The notes below the pieces were generated by a model. That model did not search any database and was not told the DNA's origin. It saw nothing but the letters and a program-made list of their open reading frames with translations. This document shows, piece after piece, positions 17,329 to 25,516 of a stretch of DNA of 64,000 nt (positions are counted from its first letter, which is position 1; the number at the start of each line of letters is the position of its first letter). Made by a program: the position numbers and the translations under genes. The stretch is from assembly GCF_042665195.1 (NCBI RefSeq), contig NZ_JBHTBW010000005.1:11349-75348 (forward strand), read 5' to 3'. The DNA comes from Laceyella putida (GTDB lineage: Bacteria > Bacillota > Bacilli > Thermoactinomycetales > Thermoactinomycetaceae).

Positions 17329-17369
17329 CGCCATATATGGCGATCTTCCCCTCGCACAAAATGCGAGGG
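17329..17369. repeat. Two adjacent palindromes upstream of the ABC-F gene
   Basis: CGCCATATATGGCG (17329-17342) is a perfect 14-base palindrome; CCCTCGCA (17349-17356) and TGCGAGGG (17362-17369) form an 8-bp hairpin seven bases later. No T run follows. The first could be a protein site and the second a terminator remnant or leader hairpin. Confidence 0.4.
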
Positions 17370-17536
17370 AGGGTGTTTGCGTTTCTTGGATACAAATCCG
17401 GGATGGTGAACGCGGCCAAGACATGCTACACTCAAGTGGGTACTCTCCTGAATAAGTGGGGGGGTTTTAGGTGTGGGCAGAAACCTTTTTTCATTTAAGA
17501 ATAGAAATGATCATTTCATAGAAAAGAGTGTCGCTG

Positions 17537-19093
17537 ATGAGTATTTTAACGGTAAAAAACTTAAGCCATGGCTTTGGCGATCGCGCGATCTTCCAAGATG
17601 TGTCTTTCCGTTTGCTCAAAGGGGAGCACGTGGGCTTGATTGGAGCCAATGGGGAAGGGAAATCCACCTTTATGAACATCATCACGGGGAAGCTGGAACC
17701 GGATGAAGGAAAAATCGAGTGGGCGACGAAGGTGCGGGTCGGTTACCTGGATCAGCATGCCGTGCTGCGGAAGGGCATGACGATTCGCGATGTGCTGAAA
17801 AGCGCCTTTCAGTATTTGTTTGACATCGAAGCGGAAATGAATGGCATGTATGCCAAAATGGCTGAGGCGGCACCGGAAGAGCTGGAGCGGTTGATGGAAG
17901 CTGTCGCCCCCTTGCAAGATTTGCTGATCAATAATGATTTCTATACGATTGATGCCAAAGTGGTTGAGATTGGCCGGGCTCTAGGATTGGAGGATATCGG
18001 CTTGGATCGGGATGTGCACGACTTGAGCGGGGGGCAACGGACGAAGGTGCTTCTCGCCAAACTTCTCCTGGAGAAACCGGATATCCTGCTCCTTGACGAG
18101 CCGACCAACTACCTTGATGAACAGCATATCGATTGGTTGAAGCGTTACTTGCAAGAGTATGAAAACGCGTTTATCCTCATCTCGCATGACATTCCTTTTT
18201 TGAATAGTGTCATCAACCTGGTTTACCATATGGAGAATCAACAGCTGAATCGGTATGTGGGCGATTATGACCATTTTAAGGAAGTGTATGAAGCGAAGAA
18301 ACAGCAACTGGAAGCGGCCTACAAAAAACAGCAGCAAGAAATCGCCGAGCTGAAAGATTTTGTCCAACGAAACAAAGCGCGGGTATCGACCAGAAATATG
18401 GCGATGTCCCGCCAGAAGAAGCTGGACAAGATGGAAGTGATTGAACTGGCCAAGGAAAAGCCGAAACCGGAATTCCGCTTCAAAGAGGCGCGCACTTCCG
18501 GCAAACTGATTTTTGAAACGAAGCAGTTGGTCATCGGTTATGATGAACCGTTGTCCCGCCCACTGGATTTGCGGATGGAGCGCGGTCAGAAGATTGCCTT
18601 GGTCGGCGCCAACGGGATTGGGAAAACGACCTTGTTGCGCAGCCTCTTGGGGGAAATCAACCCAATCTCCGGTACGGTGGAACGGGGGGAATCCTTGCAT
18701 ATCGGGTATTTCGAGCAAGAGACCAAAACGGCGAACCACCGTACGTGCATCGATGAGATTTGGAGCGAGTTCCCCGGCTTTACGCAGTTTGAAGTGCGGG
18801 CCGCCCTCGCCAAATGCGGCTTGACGACCAAGCATATCGAAAGCAGGGTGGAAGTGTTGAGCGGTGGGGAGAAAGCCAAAGTGCGCCTCTGCAAGCTGAT
18901 CAACAGGGAGACCAACCTGCTTGTGCTGGATGAGCCGACCAACCACTTGGATGTGGACGCCAAAGAGGAGTTGAAGCGGGCGCTGAAGGCGTATCGGGGA
19001 AGTCTCCTCATCATCTGTCACGAGCCGGAGTTTTACCATGATGTGGTGACGGATGTGTGGAATGGTGAATCGTGGACAACGAAAGTGTTTTAA
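17537..19093 (+). CDS. ABC-F family ATPase (YkpA/YbiT-like)
   Basis: Soluble tandem ABC protein that binds the ribosome, 518 residues. Domain 1: Walker A GANGEGKST, signature LSGGQRTKVLLAKLL, Walker B DILLLDEPTNYLD. Between the domains lies a charged linker (about 240-310) of the ABC-F type (YEAKKQQLEAAYKKQQQEIA). Domain 2: GANGIGKTT, LSGGEKAKVRLCKL, NLLVLDEPTNHLD. No membrane segment. The family contains translation factors and some antibiotic-resistance proteins; this one is closest in layout to housekeeping YkpA/YbiT. The start is ATG 17537 with AAAAGAG upstream; GTG 17528 is possible. Confidence 0.88.
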   Translation: MSILTVKNLSHGFGDRAIFQDVSFRLLKGEHVGLIGANGEGKSTFMNIITGKLEPDEGKIEWATKVRVGYLDQHAVLRKGMTIRDVLKSAFQYLFDIEAEMNGMYAKMAEAAPEELERLMEAVAPLQDLLINNDFYTIDAKVVEIGRALGLEDIGLDRDVHDLSGGQRTKVLLAKLLLEKPDILLLDEPTNYLDEQHIDWLKRYLQEYENAFILISHDIPFLNSVINLVYHMENQQLNRYVGDYDHFKEVYEAKKQQLEAAYKKQQQEIAELKDFVQRNKARVSTRNMAMSRQKKLDKMEVIELAKEKPKPEFRFKEARTSGKLIFETKQLVIGYDEPLSRPLDLRMERGQKIALVGANGIGKTTLLRSLLGEINPISGTVERGESLHIGYFEQETKTANHRTCIDEIWSEFPGFTQFEVRAALAKCGLTTKHIESRVEVLSGGEKAKVRLCKLINRETNLLVLDEPTNHLDVDAKEELKRALKAYRGSLLIICHEPEFYHDVVTDVWNGESWTTKVF

Positions 19094-19122
19094 CGTGATG
19101 GTTATATCAGGATATGCTATGA

Positions 19123-19160
19123 AAAAAAAGCTTGTCCGTTTGTGGGAACAAGCTTTTTTC
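19123..19160 (+). terminator. Terminator after the ABC-F gene
   Basis: AAAAAGCTTGT and ACAAGCTTTTTT form an 11-bp stem. The T run ends a few bases before the ywbE ribosome site, so ywbE depends on read-through or its own promoter. Confidence 0.8.
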
Positions 19161-19175
19161 CATCAGGAGGTTTAT

Positions 19176-19376
19176 ATGGACGGACGCACGCGCGGACAGA
19201 TCGCGCCGGGAATGGAAGTGCATATCGTGTTGAAGCAAGATCAACGGACAGGGAAGTTGACCCGTGGCGTGGTGAAGGAGATATTGACCAACTCGCCGAC
19301 CCACCCTCATGGCATCAAGGTGCGTTTGACGGATGGGCAAGTGGGTCGGGTGAAGGAGATTTTACAAGGACGCTAA
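19176..19376 (+). CDS. ywbE: YwbE-family small protein
   Basis: 66 residues beginning MDGRTRGQIAPGMEVHIVL; the whole sequence is the conserved YwbE family (KQDQRTGKLTRGVVKEILTN, THPHGIKVRLTDGQVGRVKEI), a KOW/SH3-like beta-barrel of unknown role. AGGAGG lies five bases before ATG 19176. The stop overlaps that of the convergent next gene by three bases. Confidence 0.88.
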   Translation: MDGRTRGQIAPGMEVHIVLKQDQRTGKLTRGVVKEILTNSPTHPHGIKVRLTDGQVGRVKEILQGR

Positions 19377-20083
19377 TGGTCCAATCTCAGTTTGGCGGTG
19401 AAGGGAAGATGATCCGAGGCCTGGGGCAGAGGGGTGGAAACTTCCGCCTTCAGAACATGCCATTGCCGGCTGACAAAGAGATAGTCCAACTGCCATCGTG
19501 GCTTTGAAGCGGGATAAGTGCATAAAGGCGCTTTGCCCTTGCCCCGGCCGGCATCGGTGAGCAGGGTGGTGAGCTTGCGCCAAGCGGAAGAGTGCGGGAG
19601 CATGTTCCAATCGCCCATCAGGATGACCGGATGGGACTCCTGCCGGACTTTATGCAGGATGAAATCCGTTTGTTTGCGATGAAGCCAAGGGTTAAGGGGA
19701 AGATGGGTGAGGTAGACTTTGATTGGCCGACCGTGAAACGTCAATTTTGTTTCCAGTAAAGACCTGCCTTCAGCCAATCGGCTTTCAAAACGGTGGTTTT
19801 GTGATGACAGGATGGGCAGCCGGGAAAGAATCGCGTTGCCATATTGGCGGTCGTGTCCCCAGGTTTGTGCCTTGCCAAACAGGTGAAACATCTCCAGCCG
19901 TTCCGCCAACCAATCGGCTTGGTCGAGATAGCGGCTCCGTTTGGAGAAACGCCGATCCACTTCATTCAGTCCGATCAAGTCGGCGTCGCTGGTTTTAAGC
20001 ACGTGCAGGATACGCTCCATGTCCCAACGCCCATCGCTCCCTCTGCCATGATGCATGTTAAAGGTCATCACTTTTAGCTTCAC
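19373..20083 (-). CDS. Endonuclease/exonuclease/phosphatase (EEP) family protein
   Basis: 236 residues with the EEP (DNase I-like) fold: MTFNMHHGRG at the start, IGLNEVD with the metal-binding Glu, LTHLPLNP, ILMGDWNM with the catalytic Asp/Asn pair, and the final QASDHLPFTAKL with the catalytic His. No signal peptide, so cytoplasmic. Members cleave phosphodiester or phosphomonoester bonds in nucleic acids, lipids or inositol phosphates; the substrate here is unknown. GTG 20083 is chosen since GGAGG lies eight bases upstream. Confidence 0.85.
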   Translation of the reverse strand: MKLKVMTFNMHHGRGSDGRWDMERILHVLKTSDADLIGLNEVDRRFSKRSRYLDQADWLAERLEMFHLFGKAQTWGHDRQYGNAILSRLPILSSQNHRFESRLAEGRSLLETKLTFHGRPIKVYLTHLPLNPWLHRKQTDFILHKVRQESHPVILMGDWNMLPHSSAWRKLTTLLTDAGRGKGKAPLCTYPASKPRWQLDYLFVSRQWHVLKAEVSTPLPQASDHLPFTAKLRLDH

Positions 20084-20540
20084 GCTTTCATCCCTCCATT
20101 CCCATCCTTACCATTATCATGGGCTTCAGTTCAATGTTTGCATTCGTGAACAAGAAAGATTTCCGCCATTTTTTGTCGGGATTCTCATGAACACGAACCC
20201 GAGCAACCATGGCAGCGCCCGGAAAGCATCGTTTTTTTGGGGGACGCAATGATTTGATTAGGAATGAATCCAACGGGTGCCATACGCACATCAGTGGCGA
20301 TTGGCAAGGGATGGACGAAGTTACCAATCGATTATATTCGCAAAAGTTAAAAAAATCGATGTTAACGGGGGGATGACGGCGTTTTGCCTAAAAAGGAAGG
20401 AAAATGACTATTTTAAATGGATATTTTTCTTATGAATCATTATTCAATAAATGTTCGATTATTTTTAACCGTTGTTATATTATGATGGATAGAAAGTGTG
20501 GTTTGCCAAATCCATATACATATAAAGGAAGGGATCCCTC
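20084..20540. other. AT-rich intergenic stretch before the signal-peptidase-like gene
   Basis: About 455 bases between divergent genes. It must hold both promoters; AT-rich runs at 20340-20500 fit this, but no element is clear. A 60-codon ORF from 20404 overlaps the next gene and has a poorly placed ribosome site, so it is not called. Confidence 0.5.
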
Positions 20541-21005
20541 TTGGCCAATTCACACAAAGTTCTTCATCTCTTATTGTATATTGTAATAGGATTAGCTGGT
20601 TTGGCACTGGGTTTGCGGTTGTTTTTTGGCCTTTATCAAGTGCAAGGCGACGGGATGGAGCCAACCCTGAAAAACCAGGGGTTTTATTTGGTGATGAGTC
20701 GTCCTTTGACCTTGAAAAAAGGGGACATTGTTGTGTTTCGCACGAACACGGGCAAACCGTTGATCAGACGGGTGATCGGTTTGCCGAACCAAACCGTTGA
20801 GATCAAAAAGAGCAAAGTCTATGTTGATGGGAAATTGTTGCACGAACCGTATGTGACAAGAGCGGAAGGGATCGGCGATACAGAGGTTGTGAACATACCG
20901 GAGAATCATTATTATCTGTTGAGCGATGACCGGGCAGATACGTGGGATAGCCGTCGGATGGGAACGATTCATCAGAATCAGTTGCTGGGAAAATTTATTC
21001 ATTAA
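20541..21005 (+). CDS. Signal peptidase I homologue lacking both catalytic residues
   Basis: 154 residues with the S26 fold: one N-terminal membrane segment (LLYIVIGLAGLALGLRLFFG, 11-30) and boxes B to E on the outer face. In active enzymes the nucleophile is the Ser before Met in box B (G-x-S-M-x-P-T-L); here it is VQGDGMEPTL with Gly38. The general-base Lys of box D (K-R-hydrophobic-hydrophobic-G) is Arg76 (LIRRVIGLP). Box E is SDDRADTWDSR instead of GDNR-type. It thus resembles Staphylococcus aureus SpsA, an inactive paralogue. TTG 20541 follows GGAAGGG. An active SipS-type gene is expected elsewhere. The role is unknown, perhaps scaffolding. Confidence 0.85.
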   Translation: MANSHKVLHLLLYIVIGLAGLALGLRLFFGLYQVQGDGMEPTLKNQGFYLVMSRPLTLKKGDIVVFRTNTGKPLIRRVIGLPNQTVEIKKSKVYVDGKLLHEPYVTRAEGIGDTEVVNIPENHYYLLSDDRADTWDSRRMGTIHQNQLLGKFIH

Positions 21006-21030
21006 GTCCTTGGCTTTTGTTCATTTTTAC

Positions 21031-21436
21031 AGAAGTTGCCGACTGAAAGCCCAACTCTTTCAAGGATGGGATGAAAGTCGGCGTTGCTCGGTAATCCCTT
21101 TATGGTATCGTTAAGAGTGGTAATTTTCAGTATAATCTAACGCATGAGCGGTGCTCATCCCACTGGTAGTGGGTTTTGTTCCTCTGTTCGTCATGATATG
21201 GGGTTCCAGTGGCGAACCAATCTCTCCCACTGGGTAAAATCATGAGAGTGAGTAAAACGGAACTAGAACGCTGGTAATAGGCGTTCCGCCCATGTGGGTA
21301 CATGCAACATGAGTTGTAGAACTGCATGGGACGGGCTGATGAGACAGCCCTGAACTTGGGAGTTGCATGAAGCAGAAATGGATTGAGTGCGCTAACTACC
21401 CAAGAATTCCACGGCTTCAGCCGTGTGGAGTCTCAA
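21031..21436 (+). mobile_element. Non-autonomous IS200/IS605-family element (406 bp)
   Basis: It sits directly 3' of TTAC (21027-21030). The left end (21031-21100) has the stem GCCGACT/AGTCGGC with an inner imperfect hairpin and the tail CGTTGCTCGGTA, nearly the same as the left end before the tnpA at 63765. The right end closes with hairpin CACGGC-TTCA-GCCGTG (21410-21425) and finishes TCTCAA (21431-21436), as in tnpB elements. No transposase or TnpB frame is inside. It separates the signal-peptidase-like gene from helD and its old terminator. Confidence 0.8.
21130..21436 (+). ncRNA. Omega-RNA-like transcript region in the IS605-type element
   Basis: TATAAT at 21131-21136 could serve as a -10. 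Near the right end CTTGGGAGTT (21355-21364) pairs with AACT-A-CCCAAG (21394-21404) as a 10-bp stem, followed by the terminal CACGGC/GCCGTG hairpin. This is the order seen in TnpB guide RNA scaffolds, where the guide is the flanking host DNA. Here that would begin at 21437. Whether it is transcribed is unknown. Confidence 0.45.
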
Positions 21437-21496
21437 TATATTCTTAATAAAGCTAACTTGATCGTTGACAGCGAAAGCGGATACATGAATCGACAG

Positions 21497-21525
21497 AAAG
21501 CACCTGGCACCAGCGGGTGCTTTTC
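21497..21525 (+). terminator. Hairpin terminator upstream of helD
   Basis: AAAGCACC and GGGTGCTTTT around CTGGCACCAGC-type loop bases; probably the original terminator of the signal-peptidase-like gene, now cut off from it by the IS element. Confidence 0.6.
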
Positions 21526-21552
21526 GTTGTCTGCAAAAGGGGTGAAGAATCG

Positions 21553-23661
21553 TTGAGTACGACGTATGAAGAAGAGAAATCCAATTTGCTGGAGATGATC
21601 AAAAAGATCGAAAGCCAATTGGCCGAGCTGGAGCGGATTCCGCGTTACTACGGCAAAGATTTGGTGGAGCAGGCTCTTGATGATCAGCGGCAAAGGCAAC
21701 TGAAACAGCTACGGATCGCCAAGATGGAGCCATATTTCGGGCGCTTGGATTTTGCCGAGGCCGGCAGGGAGAAACCGGTGCCGCTTTATATCGGCAAAGC
21801 GGGGGTGCAGGATGCAGAAGCCAACGAGCCGTTGGTGATCGATTGGCGCGCTCCCGTCGCCAGCCTGTTTTACTCGTTTGCGGGCCAGACGGATCGCGCG
21901 CAGTATCTTTCACCCGAAGGATTGATTGAAGGAACCGTTTATTTGAAGCGCAACATTGCCATACGCAAGCAACAGATTCAGCGGGTGGTGGACAGTTATG
22001 TGCGCGGGGGAGAGCAAACGGGCGTGGTGGATGAATTTTTGCTCTATCGTTTGGGCGAGAAGAAAGACCACCGCCTGCGGGATATCGTGTCCACGATCCA
22101 ACACGAGCAGGACCAGATCATTCGTGCTGAACGCAATCAAGCGCTCGTGATACAAGGAGTGCCGGGAAGCGGGAAGACCACGGTCGCTTTGCATCGGTTG
22201 GCCTATCTGCTTTATCAGTATCAAGACCGCCTGCGGGCGGAGCGGTTTGCCATTTTTGCGCCCAACCGCATGTTTGTGGACTATATTTCGGAGGTGTTGC
22301 CTGAGCTGGGGGTGGGCGATGTCCAACAACACACCTTTGCCGATTGGGCCAATTCCTTCTTGGACCAAGAGTTTTCTCTGGCGGAGGTTGAAGCGAATGT
22401 GGGAGAGTGGTTTGCGTTGGGGCAGACGGCGGATAACAAGGAACTCGCATGGTTGCGCTATAAAGGGAGCCTCTCGTTCCATCGGCGGATTGAAGCGGCA
22501 TTGGCTGAGTTGGAAGCCTTCTTTGTGCCGGATAAACCGTTTACGGCATGGGAGAACAAAGTGTTGCCGGCGGAGGAGATTCGGCGATGGTTTGATGAAG
22601 AGTACCGGCATGATCCCTTGTTGAAACGAAAAGAACGGGTCTTTGCGAGAATCAAGCGCTGGTTGGAAATGGAATGGAAGGAGATGCGCGGACGTGATCC
22701 ACGGGGAACGTTCCGCAAACAAGCCAACCAACGTTTGCGGACATATATGAAAGCATGGCCCCAGCCAACCTTATGGTCGTGGTATCAGCACTGCGTCATC
22801 TCCCAGGCAAATGAGATGGAAGTCACACCACCGGCGGCCTTTTTAACGCGATTGAAGCGAAAAAAGTTTGATGTCACCGACCTGGCCCCCCTGCTTCACA
22901 TTTACACCGCCTTGTGGGGGATTTCTTCCGAGCGGATGTTTGATCATGTGGTGGTGGATGAAGCGCAAGACTTTTCGCCATACCAGTTGGCGGTATTGCA
23001 ACAATTTTGTCCAAGTTGCTCGTTTACGATTTTGGGCGACCTATTGCAAAATATTTATGCGCATAAAGGCATTTCGCACTGGCGCGAGCTGATGGATTTG
23101 TTTGCGGAAGGGTCCTGCCGGTATGTTCAATTGAACAAAAGCTACCGATCCACGATGGAAATCATTCAGTTTGCCAATGAGATTGTCCGCGGATTTGCCC
23201 GGGATGTGGCGATGGCCACCCCCGTATACCGCAGTGGCGAACCGGTGCAGGTGGTTCCGGTGTCAACGGGAGAGCGGGAGGAGACGTTGCTCCATTGGGT
23301 GGATGAACTGATGAATCAAGGGATTAGTACCTTGGCGGTGGTTACGCGGACAGATGAGGAAAGCGAGCGGGTGGCGACGAGCTTGCGTGAACACGGGGTG
23401 GACGCGCATGTGATCACTTCCACTCAAGCAGAGTATCACGGGGGGCTATCGGTTATTCCGATTTATTTGACCAAGGGGATGGAGTTTGATGCGGTCATTC
23501 TCACAGAAGTGGATGCGGAGCGATATCCGGTTGATGAACTTCATGCCAAGTTGTTGTTCGTGGGATGCACACGGGCTTTGCATCGCTTGGTGCTCCTGAC
23601 GACGGAGCGGCCGTCTCCCTTGTTGCGGCAGGCACAGGGCAGAGGGGTTGCAAGGGGATGA
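21553..23661 (+). CDS. helD: RNA polymerase recycling ATPase HelD
   Basis: 702-residue UvrD/Rep-like superfamily 1 ATPase. In Bacillus HelD uses its arms to pull stalled RNA polymerase off DNA and recycle it. The N-terminal coiled coil (about 5-60: YEEEKSNLLEMIKKIESQLA) is the arm reaching the secondary channel. Walker A is GVPGSGKTT (about 202-210) and Walker B DHVVVDEAQDFSPYQ; motif V/VI regions GMEFDAVILTEVD and LFVGCTRALHRL lie near the end. TTG 21553 is used, eight bases after AAGGGGTG. Its promoter region has been altered by the IS inserted 116 bases upstream. Confidence 0.88.
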   Translation: MSTTYEEEKSNLLEMIKKIESQLAELERIPRYYGKDLVEQALDDQRQRQLKQLRIAKMEPYFGRLDFAEAGREKPVPLYIGKAGVQDAEANEPLVIDWRAPVASLFYSFAGQTDRAQYLSPEGLIEGTVYLKRNIAIRKQQIQRVVDSYVRGGEQTGVVDEFLLYRLGEKKDHRLRDIVSTIQHEQDQIIRAERNQALVIQGVPGSGKTTVALHRLAYLLYQYQDRLRAERFAIFAPNRMFVDYISEVLPELGVGDVQQHTFADWANSFLDQEFSLAEVEANVGEWFALGQTADNKELAWLRYKGSLSFHRRIEAALAELEAFFVPDKPFTAWENKVLPAEEIRRWFDEEYRHDPLLKRKERVFARIKRWLEMEWKEMRGRDPRGTFRKQANQRLRTYMKAWPQPTLWSWYQHCVISQANEMEVTPPAAFLTRLKRKKFDVTDLAPLLHIYTALWGISSERMFDHVVVDEAQDFSPYQLAVLQQFCPSCSFTILGDLLQNIYAHKGISHWRELMDLFAEGSCRYVQLNKSYRSTMEIIQFANEIVRGFARDVAMATPVYRSGEPVQVVPVSTGEREETLLHWVDELMNQGISTLAVVTRTDEESERVATSLREHGVDAHVITSTQAEYHGGLSVIPIYLTKGMEFDAVILTEVDAERYPVDELHAKLLFVGCTRALHRLVLLTTERPSPLLRQAQGRGVARG

Positions 23662-23897
23662 AGCGATGGAGCGGATGGCGGTAGATGTCTTCGCAACTCT
23701 GCTTCCAGTAGGTGTTGGCATCTTTAATGTAGCAAATAAAACCCCATATTCTGATAATCCAACCTAATCGGGTGTTTTCGTTGCCTGAATTGTCCGTTTT
23801 CCATGCGATTTTTATAAGATTGCGATTTTTGTGTTGTGTCTTTTAGTATAATAGAATCGTTGAAATCAAATGATCTATTTCTCTTTAGGAGGAGACA

Positions 23898-24527
23898 ATG
23901 GTGAGTCAATTTGATCAAGAAAACAAAGAGGCAGAGTTACAAGGGAACGGACAAGTGATTGATTTCAATGAAGAGAAAGAGCGCCTGCGCCAAGATGAAG
24001 GCATCAAATGGATGATCAAGGCCGCTGAAGCGGGAGATGTTTGGTCGATGTCGGAAGTGGCTTATCTCTTGTTGACGGGCAACAAGGTGAGACAAAATCT
24101 GGTTGAAGGTGAGAAATGGCTCCGCAAAGCGGCCGAAGCCAATGACAAATGGGCGATGATGGAACTGGGTTACCGTTTGATTGTGGGAGAAGGTTTGGAG
24201 CAAGATGCGGTCGAAGGTGAGAAGTGGCTTCGTCGTTCGGCTGAAGCGCAATATCCTGTGGCGATGCGCATCTTGGGTTATCGGCTGTTGGAAGGGGACG
24301 GACTGCCGCAAGACTTGGAAGAAGGGCAGATCTGGATTCGCAAAGCGGCGGAACTGGCTGAGCCGATCGCGATGCGCATCCTGGGCTACCGATTGTTAAA
24401 TGGCATCACCTTCCCGCAAAACATCGAGGAAGGGGAGCTTTGGCTACAAAAGGCGGCTGAAGCGGGCGAGGTTGTGGCCATGCGGGAGTGGGGCAATTAC
24501 TTGGTGAATGGCGTAAGCAAAAAATAA
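23898..24527 (+). CDS. Sel1/TPR-like repeat protein
   Basis: 209 residues made of five about 36-residue Sel1-type helical repeats (AAEAGDVWSMSEVAYLLLTG, AAEANDKWAMMELGYRLIVG, SAEAQYPVAMRILGYRLLEG, AAELAEPIAMRILGYRLLNG, AAEAGEVVAMREWGNYLVNG), the two MRILGYRLL units being almost identical. Such repeats form a protein-binding solenoid. No catalytic domain or membrane segment. AGGAGG precedes ATG 23898 by about six bases. It is followed on the same strand by a thioesterase gene about 105 bases on; a joint role is not established. Confidence 0.75.
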   Translation: MVSQFDQENKEAELQGNGQVIDFNEEKERLRQDEGIKWMIKAAEAGDVWSMSEVAYLLLTGNKVRQNLVEGEKWLRKAAEANDKWAMMELGYRLIVGEGLEQDAVEGEKWLRRSAEAQYPVAMRILGYRLLEGDGLPQDLEEGQIWIRKAAELAEPIAMRILGYRLLNGITFPQNIEEGELWLQKAAEAGEVVAMREWGNYLVNGVSKK

Positions 24528-24633
24528 GCGACGATCCTGATCCATCGGAACCGACGAGCTTCCTGGTCAGGGGAGCGGCGGCAACCGCAACCGCTCTTCC
24601 AAATTCTTTACATATAGAATGGAGAGTGTCTGG

Positions 24634-25380
24634 ATGTCCACCAAAACGAATCAGGTACTGATGTATCGCAAACCAAACCCGCAAGCGGAATTGCGCTTGT
24701 TTTGCTTTCCATATGCAGGGGGTGGCGCTTCCATTTACACGAATTGGCAGACGCGGTTTTCCAAGCGGGTAGAAGTGTGTCCGGTCCAATTGCCGGGGCG
24801 GGAAAATCGGATGCTGGAAACGCCGATTTCCTCGATGGCTCAGTTGGTGCCGCAATTGGCGGATGAATTGGAAGGCTATTTGGATCAACCGTTTCTCTTC
24901 TTTGGCCATAGCATGGGAGCGTTGATCAGTTTTGAGTTGACACGGGAATTGCGCAGGCGGAATCAACCGTTGCCGCAGAAGCTGATTGTTTCGGCCAAGT
25001 CGGCTCCCCATGTGCCGAGACGCAAATCGTTTGGATATGCCTCTTCTGATGTGGAATTGATTGCGGAGCTGCGGGAATTGAACGGCACGCCGGAAGAGGT
25101 GTTGCAAAGCGAGGAGTTGATGGAATTGTTCCTCCCCATTATCCGAGCAGACTTCGAGTTGGTCACGCGTTATGCCTACCAAGAAGAGGAACCCCTCTCC
25201 TGTCCGATTTTGGCGTTGGGTGGAACAGAAGACGCGGATGTGCCGCCGGAAAACTTGGCGGCCTGGCAACAGGTGACGACCGGCGACTTTTCCTTGCGGC
25301 TTTTCGCCGGGGATCATTTTTATTTGTTTCAAGAGAATACGGACGCACTCGATAAGATCATCGAAACGGTGGAGGAGTAA
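24634..25380 (+). CDS. Type II thioesterase (SrfAD/GrsT-like)
   Basis: 248-residue alpha/beta hydrolase that, in its family, clears wrongly primed 4'-phosphopantetheine arms of nonribosomal peptide or polyketide synthases. Seen: LFCFPYAGGGASIY near the start (oxyanion region), the nucleophile motif FGHSMGALISFEL (Ser about 89), the acid in ALGGTEDADVP and the His in FAGDHFYLF. ATG 24634 follows GGAGAG by eight bases. No synthase, carrier protein or Sfp gene is within the window, so its partner must be elsewhere or the gene is an orphan. Confidence 0.85.
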   Translation: MSTKTNQVLMYRKPNPQAELRLFCFPYAGGGASIYTNWQTRFSKRVEVCPVQLPGRENRMLETPISSMAQLVPQLADELEGYLDQPFLFFGHSMGALISFELTRELRRRNQPLPQKLIVSAKSAPHVPRRKSFGYASSDVELIAELRELNGTPEEVLQSEELMELFLPIIRADFELVTRYAYQEEEPLSCPILALGGTEDADVPPENLAAWQQVTTGDFSLRLFAGDHFYLFQENTDALDKIIETVEE

Positions 25381-25386
25381 TTGCGC

Positions 25387-25429
25387 GGCAGGGGGGGGGT
25401 TCCGGCATTGCTCATTATCCCCTGCCTTT
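25387..25429 (+). terminator. Terminator after the thioesterase
   Basis: GGCAGGGG and CCCCTGCC arms with a 24-base loop, then TTTA; the G-run in the arm is nine bases long. Confidence 0.55.
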
Positions 25430-25477
25430 AGGCATGGGGAGTGGTCAAAACTCAATTAGAATATGATGAAAATAAGC

Positions 25478-25510
25478 AAACAGCCTCTGGCTTCAGGCCA
25501 CAGGCTGTTT
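25478..25510. terminator. Terminator of the fructose operon
   Basis: AAACAGCCT (25478-25486) and AGGCTGTTT (25502-25510) with an inner CTGG/CCA helix; on the minus strand it is followed by GCTTATTTT. It lies seven bases after the fruA stop. Confidence 0.8.
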
Positions 25511-25516
25511 GGTGAA

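Noticed and set aside
17981..19039. 352-codon minus-strand ORF
   Set aside because: Lies wholly antisense to the ABC-F gene, whose motifs are complete; a shadow of biased codon use.
20404..20586. 60-codon plus-strand ORF before the signal-peptidase-like gene
   Set aside because: The ribosome site is too close to its ATG and the ORF overlaps the next gene's start; composition looks like translated intergenic DNA.
21127..21327. 66-codon minus-strand ORF inside the IS605-type element
   Set aside because: It is antisense to the structured right-end RNA, has no ribosome site, and its composition is that of translated RNA stems.
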